Assembly (NCBI GenBank): GCA_964549745.1
Contig: CAZJWP010000027.1
Span: 1 to 21,957 of the forward strand
Source of the DNA: J089 sp964549745
Lineage (GTDB): Bacteria; Fidelibacterota; Marinisomatia; Marinisomatales; J089
DNA length: 21,957 bases
Direction of reading: 5' to 3'
The notes beneath the pieces were generated by a model. That model was not told the origin of the DNA. It worked only from the letters and a program-made list of their open reading frames with translations, and searched no databases. Shown here piece by piece: positions 1 to 7,569 of the stretch. The number at the start of each line of letters is the position of its first letter. Within the stretch, counting starts at the first letter, position 1. Made by a program: the position numbers and the translations under genes.

Positions 1-3000
1 CTTGGTCGGACTGATAATTCCGGGAATTCCATGATGTTTGAACCGGTTCCTTCTTATCTGAATACCTCTTCATCGCGAATTGCTAAATCCGATGAGCCGG
101 AGACCTGGCCGACTGTATGGCCCGACAAATTGGAAGATCAATCCGATCCGGGATGGTCCGGTTCCTGGGATGGTTACTTTGGAAAGAACCAGTTTAATGC
201 GGATCAGGAAATCTTTTTCAAAATATCGGATGACCGGAATTTCTTGCGAGGTGGTACCTATATCCCGGACACAACGGATTTAACAAGACGGGGAATGGGC
301 GTTCTGGCCGGAATGCGCGTCATGGAATGGTCGCAAGTTCTGGTAGAGGATGTCGTGTTTGTATTATACGAAATCAAGAATGACGGAACAAAAGATTTAG
401 ACAAGATGTCCTTCTGTCTCTGGTTGGCCGATTTGGTTGGTGGTGATGGAGATAATAGTGACGATACACCCGACTTCGATCTGGAATATGATATCGCCTG
501 GAGTATGGATGCGGATGGAATTGGAAATGCTGCCTTTGGCAGTGATCCGGTTGGTGTCGCAGCTACCGCATATTTGGAAACACCCGGTAATTCAGCTGAT
601 CGGATTGACAATGATGGTGATGGTGAACCATTCGGACCGGTTGTGACAGAAGAATGGTCCACCACCGAGGACCGAACCAATGGAGTTGATGACAACTTTA
701 ATGGGCTTATTGATGAAAGTGATGCACATATTTCATTTGGAGACCAGACCGGCGTAACCTACAAAGACGGTATTGATGACAATGGAAACGGGGAAGCCAA
801 TTCACCTGTCATTACGCAAGAAATGGTGGATGCGGCCAATACGGATGCTACCCCAACTTCTACAACACTTACTTATGTTGCTAACTGGCATCGGTGGCCG
901 CCCCATCCGGAAAATGATACATTTCAAAATGGTCAAATCCACCTTATCGAAGTGGGCGCCGATGATATGGGTAAAGCGTTTGCCGATAATATTGACAATA
1001 ATGAGAGTCAGGAATATCCATTGGGTACCGGGGCTGATACATCGGCGCCCAGGATTACACAGGATATAATCGATGCGGCTGCCGGTGATCCGTATCATCG
1101 GTATCGGGTTCCGGGAACAGACATTATTCTTTATGATGTGGGTTCGGAAGACCTGGGTCTTCGCTACGCGGACGGTATTGATAACGATGGAGATGGTGCA
1201 GTTGACGAAGGTATCGACGAGGGTATTGATGAAATGATAGACGAATCACGTGATAACGGTATCGATGATGATGGCGACTGGAATCCTTTAACGGACGATA
1301 TTGGTTTAGACGGTGATGATGCTACGTTAGACCAGGGGCAGAACGACGGTCGTCCTACTTCGGGAACCGGCACCAACCGGCCGGGTGAACCGGATATTGA
1401 TAAAACCGATGTATCCGAATCGGATCAAATGGGATTAACCCGTGTGAATTATGACGCAGCCGGTAGTATTCCAACGGGTCAGGATGCGGCTTTGTGGCTG
1501 TTTTACATGATCCCCGGAGAATTCTGGCAACCACCGGTGGGAGGACAACCGCCCGGTGATTATGATCTTTTTGTAACATCGGCCTTTTTCCCGATCAGAG
1601 CCGGTGATACCAAGCGAATTTCCATGGCTGTCTGTTTGGGGCAGGATGTTGCCGATGCTCAACGAAATAAAGATGTGGCTCAGCAGACCTACGATGAGGA
1701 CTATCAGTTTGCCAAGGCACCCATACCTCCCCATCTAAAAACAATTGCCGGAGATCATCAGGTCACTTTGATCTGGGACGCTCTTTCAGAGGCATCCTTT
1801 GATACTTATATGGACGGTATCGGTTCGGAAGGGCATGATTTTGAAGGCTATAAAATCTATAAGGCAACGGATCCGGAATTTGCTGATGTCTATTCCATAA
1901 CCGATGCACAAGGGAATCAAACTTTTTATAAACCGCTTAAACAGTGGGATCTGGTCGATGGAATCGAAGAGTATCACGAAGTACCCATTAATGGAACGCA
2001 TTACTGGCTGGGCTCGGAAACCGGTCTGGTTCATTCGTATGTGGACAATGACGTTGTAAATGGACAGACGTACTATTATGCCATTGTTGGCTATGATTTT
2101 GGCGGAGACATTAGCAATAATATTCCGCCTACGGAATCTACCCGGCGGTTATCGATTAACAGTTTGACCGGGGCGATTACAAAAGGGCCCAATGTCGCAG
2201 TTGTTACACCAGAACCTCCGGCTGCCGGATTTGTTGAAGCCAGTGTCGACAGTTTCAACCTGGTTCAGGGTACGACTTCAAGTAAGATTACATACAAGGT
2301 TGTAAACCCATTCGACATTAAACCCGGACATTCTTATCGGGTGACATTTGAAGATACTGTTCATCCGAAACAGGGTGGTTTATTCAGTCCGGGATATGAT
2401 ACACTGACAACGAAGTCTTTTACCCTGGCTGATGTTACCGATACATTAAATATTGATACGTTGATTGACCGTAGTAACCGGCTGAAAATCACGGATGAAC
2501 AACCAATCACTGAAGGATTTCAACTGCAATTAGACAATCAGGATTTTCTATATCTGAATACTCAAACCTCTCATTGGTCTGCGGATTCTGTTTGGAATTA
2601 TGTTCTGAATGTCTTCAGCCTTTCAACGGTTATCGGTACACCTCAACCGGCAGATTATCGTATTGTCGTTGATAATATGAGTGAAGGATCCCTGTCCCTG
2701 ATTGCACCCGATCAAACTGAAATGATCGTACAGGACGGATACTTCAGTGGAAGTTATATCCGTACCTTAAATGCCTTTCCCGGTCATTCAGCCAACGGGA
2801 CATGGACGCTAAAGATCGATGACCTTGGCGGAGACGGCGGCAATACAGCTACAAATATTTCCATGACAATCAAGGACAGCAGCAATTCATACTATCATTT
2901 CGATTTCCCGGACGGGCCGGATGTTTCCGGTTATACCACTGACTATTCTTGGTCAACCGATGTAACGAATGTGCCATCCATTAAATCACTGAAACTTTCC

Positions 3001-3777
3001 TATACTTGGACAACGGTAGACACCGGACTAACCAAATCCATCGACTATGCGGTCGGGTTTACACAATTCCACTCCCATGAAATCAATTACCACGTCGAGA
3101 AACGAACCCATCTCACCGGAGTGGACTCCGTTGACTGGGAAACGATTCCGATCGCATTTGGCGATTTTGCTCCGTATGAAAACGGGGGCGGCAATGGGAT
3201 ACTCGATGCGGATTCCGTTGAAACCGATTGGGTTATATTCATGGATAACGAACGAAATGGGAGTCCATATCCTTCCTGGATATTCAAGATGGATTATCCG
3301 CGCCCCTGGATTAAGGATCATATTTACGGTCCGGAACCGGGTGATACACTATTCCTCTACATCAATAAACCCTTCCTGTCGACGGATATCTTTGAATTTT
3401 CAACGACGGCACCGCATATCGATGAGGGTAGTGTTGCTTCACAAATGAAGCGCATTAAAGTCGTTCCAAATCCGTATGTTGCAACGGTTCCATGGGAGCC
3501 GCGGAATCGATTTACTTCCGGTCGGGGACCACGTTCCATTCACTTCAATCATCTGCCTTCCAATTGTACCATACGCATTTTCACCGTGTCGGGTGAACTG
3601 GTCAAAACAATTTATCATAACTCCGACACCTTCGATGGTACAGCAGAGTGGAATTTGCTTACGAAAGATAATTTATCCGCTGCATACGGGATTTATGTCT
3701 ATCACGTAGAGGCAAAGGATCCTGTGACCGGCAAGATCCTGGGTGAACATATCGACAAATTTGCTGTGATAAAATAA
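1..3777 (+). CDS. Giant secreted multidomain surface protein, 5' end missing
   Basis: The reading frame is open from base 1, so the gene almost surely begins upstream and the ATG at 31 is internal; no signal peptide is visible. Domains in order: a region (about nt 601-1335) with several Asp/Asn/Gly-rich loops such as GIDNDGDG and GIDDNGNGE, like thrombospondin type-3 or other calcium-binding repeats; a fibronectin III-like domain (about 1720-2100, ending in a YYYAIVGYD strand); a stretch resembling the proprotein-convertase P domain (about 2629-2880, with NGTWTLKIDDLGGDGG); and a C-terminal beta domain (about 3445-3777, VVPNPYVA then RIFTVSGELVKT and a GIYVYHVEA strand) of the FlgD/T9SS-tail type. 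Such proteins are exported and displayed on the cell surface. No catalytic motif was recognised. The ribosome-binding site of the next gene overlaps this stop codon, which suggests co-transcription. The exact function is unknown. Confidence 0.85.
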   Translation, partial: LGRTDNSGNSMMFEPVPSYLNTSSSRIAKSDEPETWPTVWPDKLEDQSDPGWSGSWDGYFGKNQFNADQEIFFKISDDRNFLRGGTYIPDTTDLTRRGMGVLAGMRVMEWSQVLVEDVVFVLYEIKNDGTKDLDKMSFCLWLADLVGGDGDNSDDTPDFDLEYDIAWSMDADGIGNAAFGSDPVGVAATAYLETPGNSADRIDNDGDGEPFGPVVTEEWSTTEDRTNGVDDNFNGLIDESDAHISFGDQTGVTYKDGIDDNGNGEANSPVITQEMVDAANTDATPTSTTLTYVANWHRWPPHPENDTFQNGQIHLIEVGADDMGKAFADNIDNNESQEYPLGTGADTSAPRITQDIIDAAAGDPYHRYRVPGTDIILYDVGSEDLGLRYADGIDNDGDGAVDEGIDEGIDEMIDESRDNGIDDDGDWNPLTDDIGLDGDDATLDQGQNDGRPTSGTGTNRPGEPDIDKTDVSESDQMGLTRVNYDAAGSIPTGQDAALWLFYMIPGEFWQPPVGGQPPGDYDLFVTSAFFPIRAGDTKRISMAVCLGQDVADAQRNKDVAQQTYDEDYQFAKAPIPPHLKTIAGDHQVTLIWDALSEASFDTYMDGIGSEGHDFEGYKIYKATDPEFADVYSITDAQGNQTFYKPLKQWDLVDGIEEYHEVPINGTHYWLGSETGLVHSYVDNDVVNGQTYYYAIVGYDFGGDISNNIPPTESTRRLSINSLTGAITKGPNVAVVTPEPPAAGFVEASVDSFNLVQGTTSSKITYKVVNPFDIKPGHSYRVTFEDTVHPKQGGLFSPGYDTLTTKSFTLADVTDTLNIDTLIDRSNRLKITDEQPITEGFQLQLDNQDFLYLNTQTSHWSADSVWNYVLNVFSLSTVIGTPQPADYRIVVDNMSEGSLSLIAPDQTEMIVQDGYFSGSYIRTLNAFPGHSANGTWTLKIDDLGGDGGNTATNISMTIKDSSNSYYHFDFPDGPDVSGYTTDYSWSTDVTNVPSIKSLKLSYTWTTVDTGLTKSIDYAVGFTQFHSHEINYHVEKRTHLTGVDSVDWETIPIAFGDFAPYENGGGNGILDADSVETDWVIFMDNERNGSPYPSWIFKMDYPRPWIKDHIYGPEPGDTLFLYINKPFLSTDIFEFSTTAPHIDEGSVASQMKRIKVVPNPYVATVPWEPRNRFTSGRGPRSIHFNHLPSNCTIRIFTVSGELVKTIYHNSDTFDGTAEWNLLTKDNLSAAYGIYVYHVEAKDPVTGKILGEHIDKFAVIK

Positions 3778-3787
3778 GGGACCTGTC

Positions 3788-4804
3788 ATGAAAAATATTA
3801 AACCGATACTCATTATGATTCTGGTCATCGGTATTACAGGTGCCCAGAATGTCAATAAAGCGGGAACGACAGCAGCCAATTTTCTGAAGATTGGGGCGGG
3901 AGCCCGGGCAGTAAGTATGGGCGGCGCTTTTGTATCGCTGGCAAATGATGCTTCCGCCTTGTACTGGAATCCCAGCGGGATTACACAACTCAAAATGCCG
4001 GAATTACTCGTCAATCAAACCCAATGGATTGCTGATATTAATTTCACCTACCTGGGGTACGTTCAGCCTGTTCCCGGAATAGGTGTTCTGGGTTTTCAGG
4101 TCTCGGCAATGACCATGAGTGATATGGACGTGACACGATATGGTTATGAAGAGGGGACCGGTGAGACGTTTAAAGCCGGGAGTTATGCTGTTGGTTTGGC
4201 CTATGCCCGATCGTTAACCGATCGATTTAGCATGGGGGTCAATGTCAAATACATTAACGAATTTATCTCTCAAAGCACAGCGCCCGGGTTTGCAGTGGAT
4301 CTTGGATCCTTATTTATCACACCATTCAAAGATATTCGATTTGGTGTCAGTGTGAGCAATTTCGGTCCAAAGATGCAAATGAGTGGTAGTGATTTACTGG
4401 TTACAAAAGATATCGATCCGATTCACAACGGGAATAACGAAAACATCAATGCCTATCTTTCTACGGACAAGTTCGATCTGCCGCTTTTTCTCCGGGTTGG
4501 ATTATCCGGCGAACTGATCGATACAAAACTCATGCGATTAACCTGGTCGGTGGATGGTATTCATCCTAACGATAATTCCGAGTACATGAATGCGGGTGGG
4601 GAATTGACTCTAATGAATGGGTTGGTCGCAGTACGCGGCGGACTGAAATCTCTGTATCAGGAAGACCGTGAAGAACAATTCACCCTGGGCGCCGGCTTAC
4701 ATATTCCGGTAAATCGCACCATGACAATGGAAGCGGATTACGCCTACGAAACATTTGTTCATCTTCATCCCATCGGAAAGATGGCCATCCGAATTGTGTT
4801 CTAA
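3788..4804 (+). CDS. PorV/PorQ-family outer-membrane beta-barrel protein
   Basis: This 338-residue protein has a signal peptide (MKNIKPILIMILVIGITGA, cleavage near residue 19). The family's opening signature follows: AANFLKIGAGARAVSMGGAF, then NDASALYWNPSGI. The rest alternates short amphipathic strands and Gly/Asn turns and ends on an aromatic-rich strand (MAIRIVF), as in outer-membrane barrels. PorV and PorQ belong to the type IX secretion system, where PorV carries folded cargo from the translocon to the cell-surface attachment complex. Here the gene sits 10 bp behind one protein with a sorting-type tail and upstream of another, which fits a cargo-shuttle role. AAGGGA (3776-3781), 6 nt before the ATG, supports the start. 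It could instead be a general FadL-like porin of the same broad family; the PorV/PorQ signature is clear but the exact role is inferred. Confidence 0.85.
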   Translation: MKNIKPILIMILVIGITGAQNVNKAGTTAANFLKIGAGARAVSMGGAFVSLANDASALYWNPSGITQLKMPELLVNQTQWIADINFTYLGYVQPVPGIGVLGFQVSAMTMSDMDVTRYGYEEGTGETFKAGSYAVGLAYARSLTDRFSMGVNVKYINEFISQSTAPGFAVDLGSLFITPFKDIRFGVSVSNFGPKMQMSGSDLLVTKDIDPIHNGNNENINAYLSTDKFDLPLFLRVGLSGELIDTKLMRLTWSVDGIHPNDNSEYMNAGGELTLMNGLVAVRGGLKSLYQEDREEQFTLGAGLHIPVNRTMTMEADYAYETFVHLHPIGKMAIRIVF

Positions 4805-4886
4805 ATATCAGAAATTGGAACGAGCTATTCTTGTGAATTACACTTGTCAGAAAGTGCATACACACCTAAATTTCGACCGATTTTCG

Positions 4887-4917
4887 AAACGTAACTCAGA
4901 TATGAGTTACTGTTTTT
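4887..4917 (+). terminator. Probable intrinsic terminator after the barrel gene
   Basis: A perfect 8-bp stem (GTAACTCA at 4891-4898, TGAGTTAC at 4903-4910) with a GATA loop is followed by TGTTTTTG. AAAC before the stem can pair with GTTT after it across a one-base bulge. It lies 83 bp beyond the barrel stop and 55 bp before the next ATG. The stem is AT-rich, so termination may be partial. Confidence 0.6.
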
Positions 4918-4971
4918 GAATTGATTGCAATCAAACACTTTGGAATTCCAAACAATAACAAGAGGTCTAAC

Positions 4972-7488
4972 ATGAAAAAAGCGTTAATGGGACTCATTGT
5001 ATTATCGCTGGTCTCATTTGCTTGGGGTGTTAACGTGACCTTTATCGTCAATATGTCAACCTACCCCGATGGTGCTACCGACTCGACCAGCACTGTCCAC
5101 CTTCGGGGAGATATGAATGGCTGGTCTGATACAGATGCGATGACAAATGTTGGCGGTGATAATTGGTCCGTAACCCTCGACTTACCCAGCGACTCAACTT
5201 ATGGGTACAAATTCACGCATACCGATGCGCTAGGCAACCTTACATGGGAAGGCGATCCAAATCGCTCCATTACCATTCCGGCAACCGACACAACGGCAAT
5301 GCATTATTGGGGCCCCGGAACTGCTCCTTATACCGAAACCGACTCCGTTGATGTGTGGTTTCGTGTAAATATGTCCGGTGTCGTTGGCTATGACGGCGGT
5401 CAGGTTGATGTTCGCGGTGATTTCAATGGCTGGAGCGCCGGAAATGATCTTACCCAGGAATCGAATACCGATTTTTGGTCAGGACAAGTTTCCATGGGAG
5501 CCGGTGCCCAGGGATACAAATTCACTTACACAGGAAGCAGTGGTTTGGTCTGGGAGAGTATCGACAACCGCACGTTTACTGCCGCAAACGATACGACTCT
5601 AGCCTGGAAATATTTTGACGACACTCCTCCAACGGGTGCCACAGTTGATACCTTTAGCGTTACGTTCACGGCCAATACCAGCACAATGGATAATATCACA
5701 GATTCAACTGTTGCCGGTTTTTACGTCTCCGGTAGCTTTAATGGTTGGTCACAAAATGATACCTTGATGGCTAATGGCGATTATTGGACAAAAACTGTGG
5801 ATGTTGTTGGTACAGTTGAAGATGGTGCAGCGATTGAATACAAATATCGCTATACGAATCTGGCCAGTGCCGAATACTGGGAAAGTATTGACAACCGGAC
5901 AGCGACGGTTATGTCTGATACTGTCCTCCCGGTGGAATACTGGGACAACACAGCACCCTTCACTCCGACCGATTCACTGGACGTCTGGTTCCGTGTCAAC
6001 ATGGAAGGACAAGTTCCCTTTGGTTATGCAGACGATCCTGTTGATATCCGCGGTTCATTTAATGGATGGAGCAGCGGGACAAATCTGACACGTGAAGGTG
6101 ACTCTTATTATTGGTCCGGATTGGTCAGTATTCCGGATACGATTGAGGGTGGAGCCCCCATTGAATACAAATTCACTTACACAGGAAGCAGTGGTTTGGT
6201 CTGGGAGAGTATCGACAACCGAATGGCAACGATACATCAGGATACAACCATGGCCTTTAAGTACTTCAATGACTTACCGCCGACCGAGCAGGAAATTGTG
6301 ACCGCATACGTGTACTTCACCGCCGATTTGGCTGCCTATGAAGATCTGGGCATCTTCAGTGTAGTCCGGAATGATACTGTTCAGGTTCGCGGCGGTTTCA
6401 ATGGATGGGCATCTACAGCGCTTCCGGATGGAAGTGATTTGAATATGACCCGGGTTCCTGGAAGTACGGTCTATGAATTAAATGCTCCGATTACCAACTT
6501 TGCAAACACATCGGATGAATACAAATACTATATCCAGTGGAGCCAGGAATCTTTGGATGTTCTGGGCTCTCCATATCCCGATGTAGACTGGATTGCAGAT
6601 TGGGGATACGAAGTTCCGCCAACCTACGGTGCGGGAAATCGTCCCTTCACCTTTGAAGGAAACCCGGACGTAGTTCAGGAAATTGGATTGGAATATTACA
6701 TGGATCTTCCGTTCCAGGGTATTATTCCTGATGGTCAGTCCATTGATCTGACTTTCAGTGTGGATATGTCAAGTGCACCGCTATTTGATGCATCAACCGA
6801 CACACTCTACTTGTACATTAAAGATCCGATCCAGGCTCACTTGACCGGCTATTTCCCGGAAAGCCAGCCGTTTGACGATCTGATCATGGTTGATGATGGA
6901 ACCAATGGTGATGCAACCGCTGGAGACGGCGTCTTCAGTCGGACAGTTACCTACACTGGAAAAGCTCCGTATTCATGGGTGTATGTCTACCACTTTTTTG
7001 GTCCAACCAATGACCTGGAAGAAGGCGGAGGCTTTGCATTTGGTCGTTTCCGTTGCCGGTTTATCAATCCTGCAAGCATAGATGCAAATGGCCCGACCTG
7101 GCCTTCCACCTATGCGTTCCCACAGGATACATGGACTTCGGAAGCACCCCTGACGGTGGAAACACCCCCAGCACTGAATACAGTAAGTACGGATCCCAAC
7201 CAGTTACCGGTACAGTTCAGTCTGGAACAGAACTATCCAAATCCGTTTAACCCGGAAACGGATATCAAATTCACATTACCGGAAGCCGGTTTGGTCCATC
7301 TGGCCATTTATAACATCCTTGGACAGGAAGTTGTAAATCACAGTCAGAACTTTACTGCTCCCGGAGTGTATGGTTTCCATTGGAACGGTCAAACATCAGC
7401 AGGTATCTCAGCGCCCAGCGGTATTTACTTCTATGAAGTAAACATGGGTCAATACCATGCTGTGAAGAAGATGACTTTACTTCGGTAA
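4972..7488 (+). CDS. Secreted protein with five FNGWS carbohydrate-binding-like modules and T9SS sorting tail
   Basis: This is an 838-residue exported protein. The ATG at 4972 is chosen over the in-frame TTG at 4921 because AGAGG lies 6 nt upstream and a clean signal peptide follows (MKKALMGLIVLSLVSFAWG). Five modules of about 100 residues follow (roughly nt 5029-5320, 5344-5630, 5645-5960, 5974-6285, 6295-6720). Each carries a core such as VRGDFNGWS, a YKFTYT-like strand and WESIDNR, resembling CBM48/AMPK-beta or CBM20 immunoglobulin-like starch-binding folds. A further beta domain (6745-7180) precedes a classic type A sorting domain (7198-7485: LEQNYPNPFNPET, IYNILGQEV, GIYFYEV). It probably binds glycans at the surface, or is a structural protein; no glycosidase catalytic domain was seen. 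Modules 2 and 4 share an exact 57-bp stretch. Confidence 0.87.
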   Translation: MKKALMGLIVLSLVSFAWGVNVTFIVNMSTYPDGATDSTSTVHLRGDMNGWSDTDAMTNVGGDNWSVTLDLPSDSTYGYKFTHTDALGNLTWEGDPNRSITIPATDTTAMHYWGPGTAPYTETDSVDVWFRVNMSGVVGYDGGQVDVRGDFNGWSAGNDLTQESNTDFWSGQVSMGAGAQGYKFTYTGSSGLVWESIDNRTFTAANDTTLAWKYFDDTPPTGATVDTFSVTFTANTSTMDNITDSTVAGFYVSGSFNGWSQNDTLMANGDYWTKTVDVVGTVEDGAAIEYKYRYTNLASAEYWESIDNRTATVMSDTVLPVEYWDNTAPFTPTDSLDVWFRVNMEGQVPFGYADDPVDIRGSFNGWSSGTNLTREGDSYYWSGLVSIPDTIEGGAPIEYKFTYTGSSGLVWESIDNRMATIHQDTTMAFKYFNDLPPTEQEIVTAYVYFTADLAAYEDLGIFSVVRNDTVQVRGGFNGWASTALPDGSDLNMTRVPGSTVYELNAPITNFANTSDEYKYYIQWSQESLDVLGSPYPDVDWIADWGYEVPPTYGAGNRPFTFEGNPDVVQEIGLEYYMDLPFQGIIPDGQSIDLTFSVDMSSAPLFDASTDTLYLYIKDPIQAHLTGYFPESQPFDDLIMVDDGTNGDATAGDGVFSRTVTYTGKAPYSWVYVYHFFGPTNDLEEGGGFAFGRFRCRFINPASIDANGPTWPSTYAFPQDTWTSEAPLTVETPPALNTVSTDPNQLPVQFSLEQNYPNPFNPETDIKFTLPEAGLVHLAIYNILGQEVVNHSQNFTAPGVYGFHWNGQTSAGISAPSGIYFYEVNMGQYHAVKKMTLLR
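5514..5570 (+). repeat. 57-bp exact direct repeat, copy 1 (module 2)
   Basis: Identical base for base to 6165-6221 and in the same reading frame, 651 bp (217 codons) apart. It encodes YKFTYTGSSGLVWESIDNR and flanking bases. Module 3 carries a diverged version near 5880. Identity at third positions, against clear divergence of the surrounding modules, points to recent gene conversion or duplication. Confidence 0.95.
6165..6221 (+). repeat. 57-bp exact direct repeat, copy 2 (module 4)
   Basis: Second copy of the repeat at 5514-5570. The bases immediately before and after differ between the copies, so the perfect identity is exactly 57 bp. It lies inside the fourth FNGWS module. Confidence 0.95.
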
Positions 7489-7508
7489 ATTAATCTTCAT
7501 TGTTTCTC

Positions 7509-7538
7509 AAAACGGGCTTCTTCGGAAGCCCGTTTTTT
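7509..7538 (+). terminator. Strong intrinsic terminator with UUCG tetraloop
   Basis: A perfect 12-bp stem (AAAACGGGCTTC at 7509-7520, its complement at 7525-7536) is closed by TTCG in the stable C(UUCG)G context and runs into TTTTTT. It starts 21 bp after the stop of the FNGWS-module gene. The A-tract on the left arm makes it potentially bidirectional, though no gene ends from the other side. It separates this gene from the SGNH pair. Confidence 0.95.
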
Positions 7539-7569
7539 ATATATACAGGCGTAAATTTTCCACCCGGTT

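Noticed and set aside
258..695. 145-residue open frame on the - strand inside the giant protein gene
   Set aside because: It is antisense to a gene with strong domain signals, is Ser/Pro/Ile-rich from complementing Asp/Gly codons, and has no recognisable motif.
4921..4971. TTG start 17 codons upstream of the FNGWS protein
   Set aside because: It would bury the signal peptide behind a hydrophilic leader; AGAGG is correctly spaced for the ATG at 4972.
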